Assembly (NCBI GenBank): GCA_028583415.1
Contig: CM053276.1
Span: 119,033,666 to 119,097,665 of the forward strand
DNA length: 64,000 nt
Direction: 5' to 3'
Origin: Protea cynaroides
Lineage: Eukaryota > Streptophyta > Magnoliopsida > Proteales > Proteaceae
The translations under genes and the position numbers were made by a program. The notes below the pieces were generated by a model. That model was given only the letters and a program-made list of their open reading frames with translations. It ran no database searches and was not told the DNA's origin. Below, piece after piece: positions 45,335 to 57,604 of the stretch. Position 1 is the stretch's first letter. Each line of letters starts with the position of its first letter.

Positions 45335-45466
45335 TTACTCTATATTCTGGGTCTGATTATGCTTAATCAAATCCAGGGCTTCTTCCTTGGAGAGCACATT
45401 GACATGGCTGACACTATTCTTATGTGTCACCCCATATATCTTGTTGGCCACTTTCACAAGCTCTGG
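45335..45466 (-). CDS. Possible terminal exon of an unidentified gene
   Basis: On the minus strand a good acceptor (GACATTTCAG) at 45467 is followed by 43 open codons ending in TAA at 45337-45335. The peptide PELVKVANKIYGVTHKNSVS, then VNVLSKEEALDLIKHNQTQN, has natural composition and looks like the end of a real protein. I do not recognise the family, and I could not find a partner exon in the 1.3 kb upstream. It may be an exon of a gene with long introns, a relic, or chance. Confidence 0.3.
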   Translation of the reverse strand, partial: PELVKVANKIYGVTHKNSVSHVNVLSKEEALDLIKHNQTQNIE

Positions 45467-46832
45467 CTGAAATGTCATGGGCCAGGTAGATTTAGCCCAG
45501 ACCAGCTCAGCCCAGCCTTTTCTTTGTGGTGATTGTTATTTGTTAGATTAGCATTTTCATCCAAGCTGTCTCCAATTTAATATCTTATCCTTCTTAAGAC
45601 TTTCTACTGCATGTGATTATCATTAATGAACTGATTGGGCTGATGTAAAACATTTATTTGCATAAACCCAAGCTAAGCATCCATCAAAATTGAAACTTAC
45701 TTAAGTTATAATACGGCAAAAGTTCTTATGTACAACTTTGTATGTACATGATCATACTTTCAATTACTGGGATGGAATAGATAGGGAAAACATTTAATCC
45801 CGAAGTTGCCTCGGTACTTGACAAAGGGCCGATAACTTGAACTGAGTACAAAATAGTCTCTTAATAATAATAAATAAATAAGAGAATTCTGTTGACAACA
45901 ACATAAAATAAAATTTTTTTGCACAACACTTGACCATAATTCATAATTATTTTTCCAAACCCCCATAAAACGAATGTCCAAAACTACTGTTAAAAAATCG
46001 TGCATGATTGTGAGACTACAACGTCACAAAAATTTGTATGGACATTTTGATTGCGTTGATCAATCATTTGAATTCAAATAAATAAATAAATAAATAAATT
46101 TTATGTACAATGAATACCTCTTTCATGCCACCAGCCTTAACATTGACAAGGAGCATGAATGAAATCTCCCTCAGGAGTCAGGATTGGCAGGAGTGGTGAG
46201 TGAATGATGGTCTGAGTTGACACTTGACGATTAAGTCAACAAAAGGGTTCCATGGTGTCCAGTTTCTGGCCTTCCCCAGATGCAGCATATGGATAAGCAA
46301 AGTAGGATAAATGGACTCACCAGTCACCACCACTTTTTAACTATTTAAATTTAAGAGGAAGACATCCTTGACCAGTTGATCTGGTCCTCGTCTCTTAACA
46401 AGTGTTTTAGGTGTCCCATCGGATCGGATTGGATCCTTATCAAGATTGACGATCCCGATTTTGTAAGGTTGTCAAGATAGTGACTCGATCGTATTAAGAC
46501 ACTTTTAGCCTTTTAGGGTTATTGGGATCCATCCCAAGCCGATCCAAATTCGGATCAAGATCGATTGACCGACATGTTGCTCCTAACTCTTATTAATAGC
46601 ATTAAAGGCTTATGCGTGGCCGATGATTTACAAGGATTGAGATTCAAACCTACCGTTGGATGGGTCCCACTAACAGATCCACTAAAAGATAAAGTCAAAA
46701 TAAAAACATAACGTGCCGGATTGTTGACAATCAATTTGGTTCCGACTTCCCATCCAAAATTTAATAGGAGTGGATGCCATGGCTTCTCGGATTGCTATGT
46801 TGAATTTTATGTTTTGGATATCTGTATCTATG
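45467..46832. other. Intergenic, no gene seen
   Basis: AT-rich, with an (AAAT)n microsatellite at 46077-46099. Bases ~46400-46570 hold inverted GATCGGATTGGATCC / CCGATCCAAATTCGG words, perhaps a worn MITE. Confidence 0.45.
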
Positions 46833-47075
46833 GAATTTACATCGTCTCTTCCCAGTCATTCTGGGAGGATGCGGTAGCCTGCTTCTGATGACTGCCACGT
46901 GGTTCTCGGGTGAATCCGAGACTCACGACTGAGTCGACACTTTCTGCCGACTTTGCTTGTCTACTGGGTGTCGGCTCGGACGTGAGTCTCGGATTCATCG
47001 AGAGCCATGTGGCGATCATCCGAGGTAGGTTGCCGGTGTCCTCCTAGAATGACTAGGAGGAGAGGATGCGGATCC
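46833..47075. mobile_element. Foldback MITE with MULE-like ends, 243 bp
   Basis: Ends GAATTTACATCGTCTC and inverse GGATCCGCATCCTCTC. The arms pair over most of the length (CAGTCATTCTGGGAGGA with TCCTCCTAGAATGACTA; GGTGAATCCGAGACTCACG with CGTGAGTCTCGGATTCATC). Flanks GTATCTATG (46824-46832) and GTATCTAAT (47076-47084) agree at 7 of 9 bases, a Mutator-size duplication. Confidence 0.7.
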
Positions 47076-47325
47076 GTATCTAATGTAGGTAGCATACCAG
47101 TGTTTTAGGAATAAAATCATCTATATTAAAAAAATAATAATAAATAAATAAAAGTCGAATAGTGTTAGATCACAAAGTAAGATTTCACTTGCAATCTTTT
47201 GGATGATCTGAAATTAAAAGAATATAATATTTTTTTTTAAAGTTCTTTATTTTATTTTATTATTATTTTGGTTATTTGTTATGAGAAAACAATCTCTCCA
47301 CAAAACAAGTAATATTGCGTTCATA

Positions 47326-47380
47326 AAACCTTCCCTAGATGCTACAGTGACAAAAGCCTCGTGCACTGGATACTTCTTTT
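47326..47380 (+). mobile_element. Degenerate 3' fragment of an Au-like SINE
   Basis: CCTAGATGCTACAGTGACAA followed by AAGCCTCGTGCACTGGAT resembles the 3' end of the SINE at 36540-36652, followed by a T-rich tail. Confidence 0.5.
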
Positions 47381-47753
47381 CTATTTTGATTATTTCTTAA
47401 TTTTATTAGAATTATTTAGAAGTAAAAGGAAATTGTATTGGTCTAACATATAAGAATTGTTTGATTGAAATGTAATGTATAAAGTTTGAAAAAATGAATT
47501 CCATTTTAAATTTATGAATGATGTAATGACATCTTGATCCATGTCACAGTTATTACCCATGGATTGAATTCCCTGTTTTTAATGAATTTTCTGATTATGT
47601 TATTATCGACCGTTTCTATTTTTTTTTTTTATGCTCTCCAATCTCTATGATATTACTTTTCCAATAAAATGAGCATTACAGCCTAAAACCATATGTGATC
47701 CAATGTCCACTTGATAATACGAGCTATATCATGCACCAACTGACCATATAGTT

Positions 47754-47778
47754 TTTTTTTTTCCTTTTTTGGTAAAAC
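47754..47778 (-). mobile_element. Extremely truncated retroposon on the minus strand
   Basis: ACTGACCATATAGTT occurs at 47739-47753 and 47779-47793 (15 bp, identical). The insert is a T-rich run plus GGTAAAAC, i.e. on the minus strand a GTTTTACC stub and poly(A). Confidence 0.6.
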
Positions 47779-49146
47779 ACTGACCATATAGTTGGGACTT
47801 GGGATCCTAACTATGTGACAATTTATAAACATCATGTTCATTAAATGTTTCGATTATGTTTGGTTATTAAGAAAACTAAAGAGAATGAAAAATTTTTAAA
47901 AAAAATGTGGATTACAGTAATTAAAATAGTTAAAAATTGATTAAATTTGGATATTTATACATTCACATTGCAAAATCCGATACCAAAAAGAGAACTATTT
48001 TGACAATGCTGATGTATTATTTATTAATTATTGACCATGAATTTTTTTTAAAGAAAAAAAAATTCGGGTCAAAATACTTGTTTTCTATATTATAAATGAA
48101 TAGTGAATCGCACACACATAAAAAAAAAATTCTCAATAAATTTCAGAACGGATTTGGGTTGGGATGAATTACTTCTAAACCAAAACTCTCCCATGTTATT
48201 CACCAACTTGCTAATTATGATAATAAACTCCCAAACAGGCCTGACAATTACTTGGGAGAGTAAAACCTATATGGATGTGATTGGTGGAGAGAGAATATCG
48301 TACAAAATATTCCATTTTATGTTGTCCTTTCATTTTTTGAAATAAAGTTTTTTTTTTTTTTTTTTGAGGGGCCGGGGGACTACTTGCCTATGTGCTCATT
48401 GGGATTAAGATTACGACTACCTATTTAGAATTATAAAAGGGAGAAAGACAAGAAGGTGAAGATAAGAGAAGCTAACCCATAACTTTCTGAATCTCTTGCA
48501 TTTTATTTGTTGCACGCCAACTAATTAAGCATACAATTGTCGCTATAAAGTTAATTATTGAAAATATAATATAATTTTATATTATATTTTAAGAATAATA
48601 TAAAATGATAGTTTAAATCATGGCTTATGGAAGAATTGAAAAAAAAAAAAATGTTAAACGATACCTTGATGATTTGGCTTGCTACATAGGCAAAATGTTA
48701 AATTGCAATGAGCAATTTAATATTTTTTTTTAAATTTGTTCTTTAGTTTAAAAAAAAAAAAAAAAACTAAAATCCCCATAACTGTTAATTTTTAAAAGAA
48801 AAACATTATTAAAAAAATACAGGCAACCTAAACGAAAACATGAACCAACCATGCGGATGTACGGGTACAGCAGACCAGGTTGTATGAATTGGACCTCTTA
48901 CGTAACACTTATTAATAAAATAACATTTACGTAAGAAATGTTCATTGTAAATGAATAAAGGGTGTCATGCAATTATATTCCATGCCCATGTGGGTTCCGA
49001 ATTTCCAAAACCATTGTTTTTTTTTAATAGAAAGAAACAAATTCGGCTAAAATCAGAACAACATATGTACATATTGACCCAAGATCCAGATGGATTTTTG
49101 AAGAAGAAAATGGGTAAACGGCCGGGGTGAAACCAAATTAATTTAC

Positions 49147-52100
49147 AATGCCCCAATATGTCAATTTGGGTCTGGAATCGAAAACCATCTCAGAATCAAA
49201 CCGTTAAAATCTGTTCTAAAACCGTTCCATGATTAAATGGCACGATATTATGGGAGTCCGTATTTAGACCAAATACTAAATGGGATGGGATGATTCTGGA
49301 ATGGATATCCCAAGAGGTCCAAAACCAATAGATCATTAATCAAATTGTCTAGAACTGTTGAAAAACCCTAATATATATAAATGATCTTTCAATCCATTCT
49401 TCGTTTCTTCCTCTTCATGTACACAGGCAACACAACATACTCCTTTTCATTTTTTTTTTCTATTCGTGACCAAATTCCACATGATATGAGCATTGACTTA
49501 TTACGCTCATTACAAGGTTCGCAATTAATTCTAAGTCTTTAATTCTAACACATGAACTCTCTCTTGGGTTAACTTAAGCATCAGAGTCGTTGGAAGGTTA
49601 CCCAACCCAACCATCATGTACGGTATGTTCTTCTCCTCCTGTGCATGTCTTTTCCCACAAGCTAAGGACGCTTCATGTTCAGTGCGACAAAACTTGTGAT
49701 TAATTTTTTTAATTTATTCCCATTTCATTTTTTATTAGGGTTTCTTTTTAATAAAGATGTGTTCTCTCGTGCACAGTTTTAGATTTGAATGTTCGAGTAC
49801 TTAGAACAATTAAGGAAACTGGGACAGACCGTTCCATTATTAAATGAGACGAGTTTCCAATTTTAGGACCATTGGAACAATTTTAAGAATGACACTCCCT
49901 TAGGACAGGAACCGATAAAAAACCATCTCAATTACTCGAAACCGTTCCATTTGACACCCTACCCTATACTAGAATCAATGAATGAAATAGTACTAGTTTA
50001 AATTATTCAAAATACCATAAATTTTAAATTATCATGTATAGTGTTTGTTCTTTGTTGGCAGTTGACATTTTTTTTCCTACCCCATCTACATTTGATTTAT
50101 TAAATTACTATTTAATTATTATAACGAACAAGCAATTAAAAAGATGAAAAAATAATTTTTCCTCATCCAAACTACTTTGGATTCGTTGCCGCCAGGAAAG
50201 TTACATCCTCTATCTACAAAACTCTTCTCTTAATGATTCGGCCAACTATCTTAACAATATGCAACTACCTTAACTAATGTATTTAACCAGACTATATAAA
50301 TTTTGTTTAGCAAATTAGAAAAGAGGTAGGCAGGACAGGGATCCACCTTTTACTTTCCATGAAGCATCTTTGGTTGGGAACTTATTAGGATCAAGGTTCA
50401 AGTGCATGGAATCAATCAAAAGAAAAGGATTGACTTAAAATCGGTTTCAATATCCCAAAATGGCTCAACGACCTTCGAACCATATTAACATGAAACCAAA
50501 AACAATGATTGAGATTCTAATAAAAATATAAGCTTGATATGTTTGTCCAATGTTTTCACTTCATTAGGGGAATCCATTTGGTAATTGAATTTAAATATAT
50601 TCAACCAAAAAAAATATATAATATGCAAGTGAACCATGTGATTATAAATGTGCCACCCATCTTAGAAGACGTGCATGAATAATACTACTACAATATATAA
50701 TAATAAAGGAGAGAAGGTTTGCCAACCCATCAAGCATGGTCTAAAAAACACGGTATCATGGGACTCACATGACTATGTGAGGAGAGAAAATAGTAAAAAA
50801 ATGTCATGAAACAACCTAGCTATGTTATGGTAAATGGGAGTGTGGAAACATTTTTTTAATAATTCCCCTATAATAGTAATAATAGCAGAAAGGTTTTATG
50901 AGATAGCAGGCTGGGAAAGTACGTACCTTTCATGTCTTCATTTTATTGTTCATCAGATTACATCTCAGCCGTTCAAGGGGTGAACTATTACAACCTACTC
51001 TCTTCATTGCCGTGACACCTTCTTCCCCCCTGCCTCCCTTCTCTTGCTCGGCTTAATTTGATCCTCTTCAACCGAAAGACCACTTCCGTTCCATTTCTTC
51101 TTCTTCTTCTTCTTCTTTTTCCTTGGCAATAATATTTAAACTAAATATTTTTTTGGTTAAAATTTAATCTAATCCTTCCCATGTTAATAAGGGGCTTACT
51201 CTACTTTTCAAATATGTCAGCTCAGTCCTTTTTATCTATTTATTTTTTTGGAGGAAAAGGGCTCCATTAATATACCATAAGTAGAAAGATGAACCATATA
51301 TGAAATTCCCTGATTATCAATATGCTTGTGAAGGAAAAAAAAATATATCATTCCATCAAGATATTTGAAGAGGATCCTTTTATCCATATATATTCCTAAA
51401 AAATTTAAATTATGTTCTTAGTGTTCTTGATTCAAATACAACAGAAAAACGCTTTCCCCTCAAAATTTCAAGTTCATTTGAGATCTGGTACTGCAATTGT
51501 GGAAGTCGAACATGGAAAGACGAAGAAATGGGTTTGAACAGTATAGGAAGTCGTGTCTCTACACAAATATCAACAGAAAAACTTGTAATTAGTACTGGGC
51601 CATACATTTAAAGATTTGTGAGAAGAATAGTTTACTTGTTTGTACTTCTATCCTCCGAAGAATTCTATCATCATTTATATTCAATGGATCGTATGTTCTG
51701 AAAATGGGTCCTGCATCACATCAACGGGTATAGAATCCCATGAAGAATATATATATATATATATATATATAGATGATCCAAACCCATTTGTGACTATATT
51801 TCACAAGTGGACCTACCAAAAGGTCACAAATGAGATCGAATAGTCAAATTAGGAAAAACATCATTCAACGTATCTCTCCTATCCCTTTCCTGTATGACTG
51901 TATCCATGTGATTCTAATCGCATAGGATCAGTCTCCGTTGTTTCCAATTTGAGTTGTTGGGAATTCACAGAAAATTAGCCGGCAAAATAGAATCATAAAG
52001 AGAATTTTGGAATTCTGTGTTATATATATATATATATTTGACGATGAAGAAGATAACAACCATACAAAAAGAAAATATATGATTTTTTATACCATGCCAA

Positions 52101-52632
52101 ATTTTTTTAAAAATACACATATTTAAAAAGAAGAAAATAAATCAATCAAGAGATATTTCATGTGGTAGAAAAAGAGAGAATTAAAATCACTTGCAGACCT
52201 TACATAGGCCTTCATTGATGCCTTGTAATTGCAGATTGTGTGAACCGTTTAGATACTCAAAATCAGTTCGGAGAAGACAAGAAGTTACGCTCAAATCGTG
52301 TGGAGTGTGGATAATCTACAGTCCTCTGTATACATGAAGAGTTTGCTCTCTAGGTACACAAAGAGGAGTCTCTTGTGCTGCTGCATACATTAAGTGGAGT
52401 CAGAGGGCAAAATGGAGAATGGGTCAAAAGATGTCTTTTATATTATGGTTTTAAATGGTTCTAAACGATTAGGTTCTTAAAGGTCTATTGGTTCTAAACC
52501 CGTTAGAAACCCGTCCCATCCCATTTACTATTTGATCTCAAGATTGATTCCTAGAACTAGTTTTGGGACAGGTTTTATAGGGTTTGTTAGGAGACGGTAC
52601 TCGATTTTGAACCCGAATTGACACCCTTAACC
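49147..52632. mobile_element. Possible non-autonomous hAT relic
   Basis: The right end TTGACACCCTTA at 52621-52632 is identical to the end of the hAT at 13490-22554. Sequence inside it is a diverged inverse of 49150-49360: AAATGGGATGGGATG and CCAAAACCAATAGATC have counterparts near 52520 and 52490. A further TTGACACCCT end lies at about 49961. No duplication was found and the left end is worn, so boundaries are uncertain. Confidence 0.35.
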
Positions 52633-53190
52633 GTCCATATAACTAGAGAAATAAATCGGGTATGGACAGTGATAGGTTACTCTCCATGAATATGTACTCT
52701 TCCAAGACCCCATCAGGACTCATCTTTCGAGTGTGGGATCCACCGGCTATGGACAGTGAGAGGATCGTATGATGGGTAAACAGATGTGCAGGTGAACTAT
52801 GTCCCCTCATATGCTCATTGTGTTAGGTGAGGTTAAAATCGAAAATCACCCCAAAACAATCAAGAGCACCCAGCTAGGTATAAGCCAGCCCGGAGAATAA
52901 AAAGAAAGAAGAACCTGAAATCAAAGTAGTATTCTTTACTACTTTTTTTTTTCTATTGAAGATATTCTTTTTGAACCCTTAAGTTAAGAAATTGAATTGG
53001 AACCGATCAAATTTTTAAATCAATTTTCTATAGATCTTATCTATACAATAGATAAATTAAATATATTATTAGTTATTAATTATTGATTATTGAAATTAAT
53101 AATGATTACCCTATAATATATGATCATTGCATTTGAAAGAGTTTTAGTAAGTATTAATCTTTAGTTCATGTGTGACTGTACCATTGTAAT

Positions 53191-53422
53191 GAATAGAAAT
53201 CGTTTCCCGCCTATGGTTTGGGCGGCCCGGATGGATGGCCGTCAACTGGCACTCGAAGGGATCCGAGCCCTCCATCCGAGCTGACCCCCTAGTCGGCTCA
53301 GCTTGTTGATTGGGGGGTCGGCTCGGATGGAGGGCTCGGATCCCTTCGAGTGCCAGTTGGCGGCCATCCATCCGGGCCGCCCAATCTCCCACCCAAACCC
53401 AGGCGGGAGACGATTTGGATCC
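53191..53422. mobile_element. Foldback MITE with MULE-like ends, 232 bp, nearly perfect hairpin
   Basis: Flanks CATTGTAAT (53182-53190) and CATTGTAAC (53423-53431) match at 8 of 9 bases. Ends are GAATAGAAATCGTTTCCCGC and inverse GGATCCAAATCGTCTCCCGC, close to the MULE ends at 12414. The arms (CCCGGATGGATGGCCGTCAA with TTGGCGGCCATCCATCCGGG) pair almost to the centre. Confidence 0.85.
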
Positions 53423-53431
53423 CATTGTAAC

Positions 53432-54440
53432 ATGGTATGTCAAATTCTTTTTCAATTTAGAGAGATGACTAAGTGGATAAAAATGTCACTGATTGTACCC
53501 TCTTGAAATACTATTAATTCATCTGTCATTACTTCATCAAGACCATGAATCCAAGCAATGTTTTAGCCAATTTGAAGTACGGTGGTTCCTATATTCATAA
53601 TCTTTACTTCTCTATTATATTGCTCAATACATTCACAAATATTATTACTAATTTCATCGGCTCAAATGATTACTACAAGTCTTTCTTAATTATTTTTCGA
53701 AAACAAAGAAAAAATAATATTAATAACATCTATACAAGGACAAAATGTTATTTCGTTCATAGCCCCAAACATATAGAAGGGTTGGTGGGGCCATTATTTC
53801 TTTTGCTCATTTTTTACAAAAATGGGTTACCCATTCGAGGAGAAAAGAGAGTAAACTAGTATGATGGGTATTATGAAAACTTCAAATACAAAAGTTGGTG
53901 TCTTTTTTTAATGATGGATGAGACCACACAATAGAGGGGTTAAAATCGTTTGTAACACTTTGGTGTAGCAGATTTGATCATGGCCATTGAAAAGGACATC
54001 GAGTGACGTGACAGATGCACTCTCAATGGTCAGGATGCACTCTGCTATAACAGAGTGTTACAGACGATTTTTTTTTCCGATAGAATACCTTATTAACTTA
54101 GTGGAATGGCAGAAACTTTTTGCCCAGAATCATCTCCTGTCACCTAGCCATGACAGCCATCTCAATCGTCAATCAAACGAATTGGGATACATCACCACCC
54201 ATCTGATGGACGACCCAACGACAGAACAACATAAGAGAGGATTTTTAACCTAATTCCAGTTCAAGTCAAAAGTCTAAAAGCAGTTTATGCCCTAATTCTG
54301 GCGCAAATCAGTAATAAAATTGGTAGACACACATATCTGAAGTAAATAGTAGAAAGCAATTAAAAATACCGTTGACATCTCGAACGACGATAGATTACTA
54401 AATGTTTCGGTCAAAAAAGGCCGAAGCCGGCGACTCAATA
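53432..54440. other. Intergenic DNA, right part likely KCS promoter
   Basis: No gene seen. From ~54380 the sequence becomes GC-richer towards the TATA box at 54516. Confidence 0.5.
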
Positions 54441-54515
54441 TGAAACACGAATACTTATCGCCGACTCGTTGCTACAATCCATGCCTACGCGCTCTGCGTC
54501 TCTCTTCCAAAAACC

Positions 54516-54524
54516 ATATAAATC
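54516..54524 (+). promoter_or_regulatory. TATA box of the KCS gene
   Basis: CCATATAAATCC lies ~770 bp before the start codon at 55285, with a C/T-rich leader after it. A leader intron is likely: donor-like GAGGTTAGTG at 54690 and acceptor-like ATTTGCAG at 54923-54930. Confidence 0.55.
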
Positions 54525-55284
54525 CTCACGCAGACACGCTTTCCAAAATTAATTTTAAAACCCAAGGCCTGAGCCTCCCTTCTGTCTCCGTTTATCTCTC
54601 TGGTTCTATCTCTCCGCCTCCGTTCTCTCCCTTTCTTCTCTGGGGTTTCTCCGCCGAGGACCGAGCTGCAAACGGATCTGTGAGTCCACTGAGGTTAGTG
54701 TTTCGCCTCCCCAGTAGCTGGGTCTTGTTTTAATTCCATTTTCGTTGATGGGTTCCTTAGTATTTCGTACTTTTACAACGTATGGTGATCTGTTCTAAGA
54801 AATTTGATTGTGATCTGTTTTTGCAATGTTTCTTGGAATGGGTTTTAGAGAAAGAGAGAAGAGGGAAAAACCCCCCAGTCTCTTTTGCTGTTCAAAAATT
54901 GATTTATTTTATTGACTATTTTATTTGCAGCATCGTGTGTTTCGCAGAGTTGCATTTCGGTTCATCTGACGAGTTTCCAAGAGAAGGAAGAGGCCTTTTT
55001 TCTTCTTCATCCGTTGGGGTTGTCAGTCAGCAGAACTTCGTCCCAGAGATCTACTGTGGAAAACCCATTTATTGGGGGATTGGGTTCACGAATCTGTGAG
55101 TCAGGGAGGGCTCAAGTGCTCTTTTTTTAATCTCAATCCAATTTCTTAGATAATACCAAAGGATCTTATCTATCATTTATGTTTTTCTTTAGAACTTTGT
55201 ACAAATAGAAAGACTACCGCCTTTGATCCCAAACAGCTACACATTTTACCCAAGGAGGGAAAGGAAGCGAACCTTTTCAACAAA

Positions 55285-56820
55285 ATGACAGAACCAACAG
55301 CACAGACACCTTTGATACCACCATCATATTCCCGAAAGCTTCCTGATTTCAAACAGTCCATTAAACTGAAGTATGTAAAGCTTGGCTACCATTACCTCAT
55401 CACCCATGGAATGTACCTCTTCCTATCCCCTTTTGTGATCCTCATCGCAGCCCAGCTCTCCACATTTTCAATGCAAGACCTTCTTGATCTTTGGGACCAT
55501 CTTCGATATAACCTCATTTCTGTGATCTTCTGCTCCACCCTGCTTGTTTTCCTCTCTACTCTCTACTTCCTCACCCGACCTCGACCGGTCTATCTCGTGA
55601 ATTTCTCTTGTTACAAGCCAGGAGATGATCGGAAATGCACAAGGCAGATCTTTATGGAGCGGTCGGCGTCAGCTGGTACGTTCACTGAGGAGAACCTTGA
55701 TTTCCAGCGTAAGATCCTTGAAAGATCAGGTCTTGGTGAAGCAACCTACCTCCCTGAGTCTGTTCTCAGTAAAACCCCAAACCCATGTATGTCCGAAGCT
55801 AGAAAAGAAGCGGAGATGGTGATGTATGGTGCCCTGGATCAGCTCTTTGCCAAGACTAAGCTGAAGCCCAAAGACGTTGGTATCTTGATCGTCAATTGTA
55901 GCTTATTCAATCCAACTCCTTCTCTGTCTGCCATGGTGATCAATCATTACAAGCTCAGAGGGAATATAATTAGCTACAATCTTGGTGGGATGGGCTGCAG
56001 CGCTGGTTTGATCTCAATCGACCTTGCAAAAGATCTTCTTCAAGTCCACCCCAACTCGTATGCTTTGGTAATCAGCATGGAGAACATCACTTTGAACTGG
56101 TACGTTGGGAATGAGCGATCAATGCTTGTTTCGAATTGCTTGTTCCGAATGGGAGGGTCTGCAGTCTTGCTCTCAAACAAGAGATCCGACCGAAGAATAT
56201 CCAAATATCAATTGGTCCATACAGTCAGGACTCACAAAGGTGCTGATGACAAGTGCTTCTCCTGTGTTACCCAGAAAGATGATTCGACCGGGAGAATTGG
56301 AGTCTCTCTGTCAAAGGATCTCATGGCAGTTGCAGGGGATGCTCTGAAGACTAACATCACCACACTGGGCCCTCTTGTTCTGCCAATGTCTGAACAGTTG
56401 CTTTTCTTTGGTACATTGGTTGGGAAGAAGCTCTTCAAGATGAAGATCAAGCCTTACATCCCAGACTTCAAATTGGCCTTCGATCATTTCTGCATCCATG
56501 CAGGAGGAAGAGCCGTATTGGATGAATTAGAGAAGAACTTGCAGCTCTCTGATTGGCATATGGAGCCATCTAGGATGACTCTATACCGATTTGGTAACAC
56601 CTCTAGTAGTTCTCTTTGGTATGAATTGTCCTATTCAGAAGCCAAGGGGAGGATTAAGAAGGGAGATAGAACATGGCAGATAGCTTTTGGGTCTGGGTTC
56701 AAGTGTAACAGTGCAGTCTGGAAGGCTCTGAGAACCATAAACCCAGCAAAGGAGAAGAACCCATGGATGGATGAGATAGATCAGTTCCCCGTGATTGTTC
56801 CGAAGGTTGCCCGTATCTAG
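55285..56820 (+). CDS. KCS11: 3-ketoacyl-CoA synthase (KCS11/KCS4-like), 511 aa, single coding exon
   Basis: Condenses malonyl-CoA with long acyl-CoA, the rate-setting step of very-long-chain fatty acid elongation for waxes, cuticle and sphingolipids, in the ER membrane. Two N-terminal membrane spans (YLFLSPFVILIAAQL ~44-58; LISVIFCSTLLVFLSTLYFL ~78-96) are followed by the FAE1-type condensing domain and the C-terminal ACP-synthase-III-like domain. Catalytic residues are present: Cys238 in GGMGCSAGL, His405 in HFCIHAGGRA, Asn438 in YRFGNTSSSSLWYE. Length and sequence fit Arabidopsis KCS11 (At2g26640), with KCS4 the next candidate. The frame is intact, and a 5' UTR intron is likely. A hAT element begins ~785 bp after the stop. 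Confidence 0.95.
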   Translation: MTEPTAQTPLIPPSYSRKLPDFKQSIKLKYVKLGYHYLITHGMYLFLSPFVILIAAQLSTFSMQDLLDLWDHLRYNLISVIFCSTLLVFLSTLYFLTRPRPVYLVNFSCYKPGDDRKCTRQIFMERSASAGTFTEENLDFQRKILERSGLGEATYLPESVLSKTPNPCMSEARKEAEMVMYGALDQLFAKTKLKPKDVGILIVNCSLFNPTPSLSAMVINHYKLRGNIISYNLGGMGCSAGLISIDLAKDLLQVHPNSYALVISMENITLNWYVGNERSMLVSNCLFRMGGSAVLLSNKRSDRRISKYQLVHTVRTHKGADDKCFSCVTQKDDSTGRIGVSLSKDLMAVAGDALKTNITTLGPLVLPMSEQLLFFGTLVGKKLFKMKIKPYIPDFKLAFDHFCIHAGGRAVLDELEKNLQLSDWHMEPSRMTLYRFGNTSSSSLWYELSYSEAKGRIKKGDRTWQIAFGSGFKCNSAVWKALRTINPAKEKNPWMDEIDQFPVIVPKVARI

Positions 56821-57604
56821 AATGCCAATTGGTTGTTCTCCAGTCAATTTGTTATGCTACTATTCTGTTGTGGTGGGTACTTGGCTGTTTCAGTGGTGAA
56901 GTCCTTTTTCTTTTTTAATCTGTTCTTGGTTATGTACCATTTAGGTAGGGATATTGATACTGGGGAAGCGAAAGATGATAGCTTTAGTTGTGGATCAAGA
57001 GTGGTTAATTTATTTACTTGCATATGGCAGGAACATGGGTTCAAAAGGATTCTACTGCTTGCCATCAAACATTTTAGAGGACATTAGGATTGAGAATGGT
57101 TTAGAATGTAGTTTGAGATTGTATGGTGAGACTGAGGGCTTTCAAATTCAGGATAAAAAATAATGGAGAGATTGGGGTGGGTCATATTTGCTTCTTTCAT
57201 GCTAACAAAATCATTCCCAATGTATTTCCTAATTTTTTTCCTGTTGATATTTTTTTTTTGGTTGAGACCTTTTTCCTGTTGATGAAAACTGAATAGTGGA
57301 AGATCCCTTGGAAATCTTTCTTATGGAAATTTAATTGATCCCCTAACCTTTTCCTGTTGATGAAAACTGAAAAATGGAATGTTAAATAGGGCTTGTTCAA
57401 ATTTATCTTCTAGGTGCAGAGAGTTTTGTGCACCAGTTACCTACTGCTGTGTGGGAGTCATTGCATCCACAAATTACAATGATCCCTTGTGTATTGTGCC
57501 ACCCCTTCCTTTGGTCTAAGACTCTACAGCGGGAATGTTACCGGTTTTGTTTTCTTCTTTTTGTTGGTTTCGTGTTTTCCCTTCTAGAGTGTATGAGGTT
57601 GGAT
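56821..57604. other. KCS 3' UTR and downstream DNA
   Basis: No further gene. The phrase TTTTCCTGTTGATGAAAACT appears twice (57271, 57353), an ~82-bp local duplication. Confidence 0.5.
57249..57269 (-). mobile_element. Possible extremely truncated retroposon
   Basis: TTTTTCCTGTTGAT is present at 57235-57248 and 57270-57283; the 21-bp insert is a poly(T) run plus GGTTGAGACC. The same phrase also recurs at 57353, so a simple tandem duplication is an alternative. Confidence 0.4.

Larger units (their letters stand above)
47085..53181. other. Intergenic region with transposon relics, no gene recognised
   Basis: AT-rich. It contains a SINE scrap, a poly(A) scar at 47739-47793, a possible hAT pair of ends at 49147 and 52632, a (TTC)n run at 51097-51117, (AT)n at 51748-51771 and (TA)n at 52021-52038. 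ORFs are short and unsupported. Confidence 0.5.

Noticed and set aside
54782..55099. 105-codon plus ORF before KCS
   Set aside because: It lies in the presumed leader intron and exon and is unlike any protein I know.
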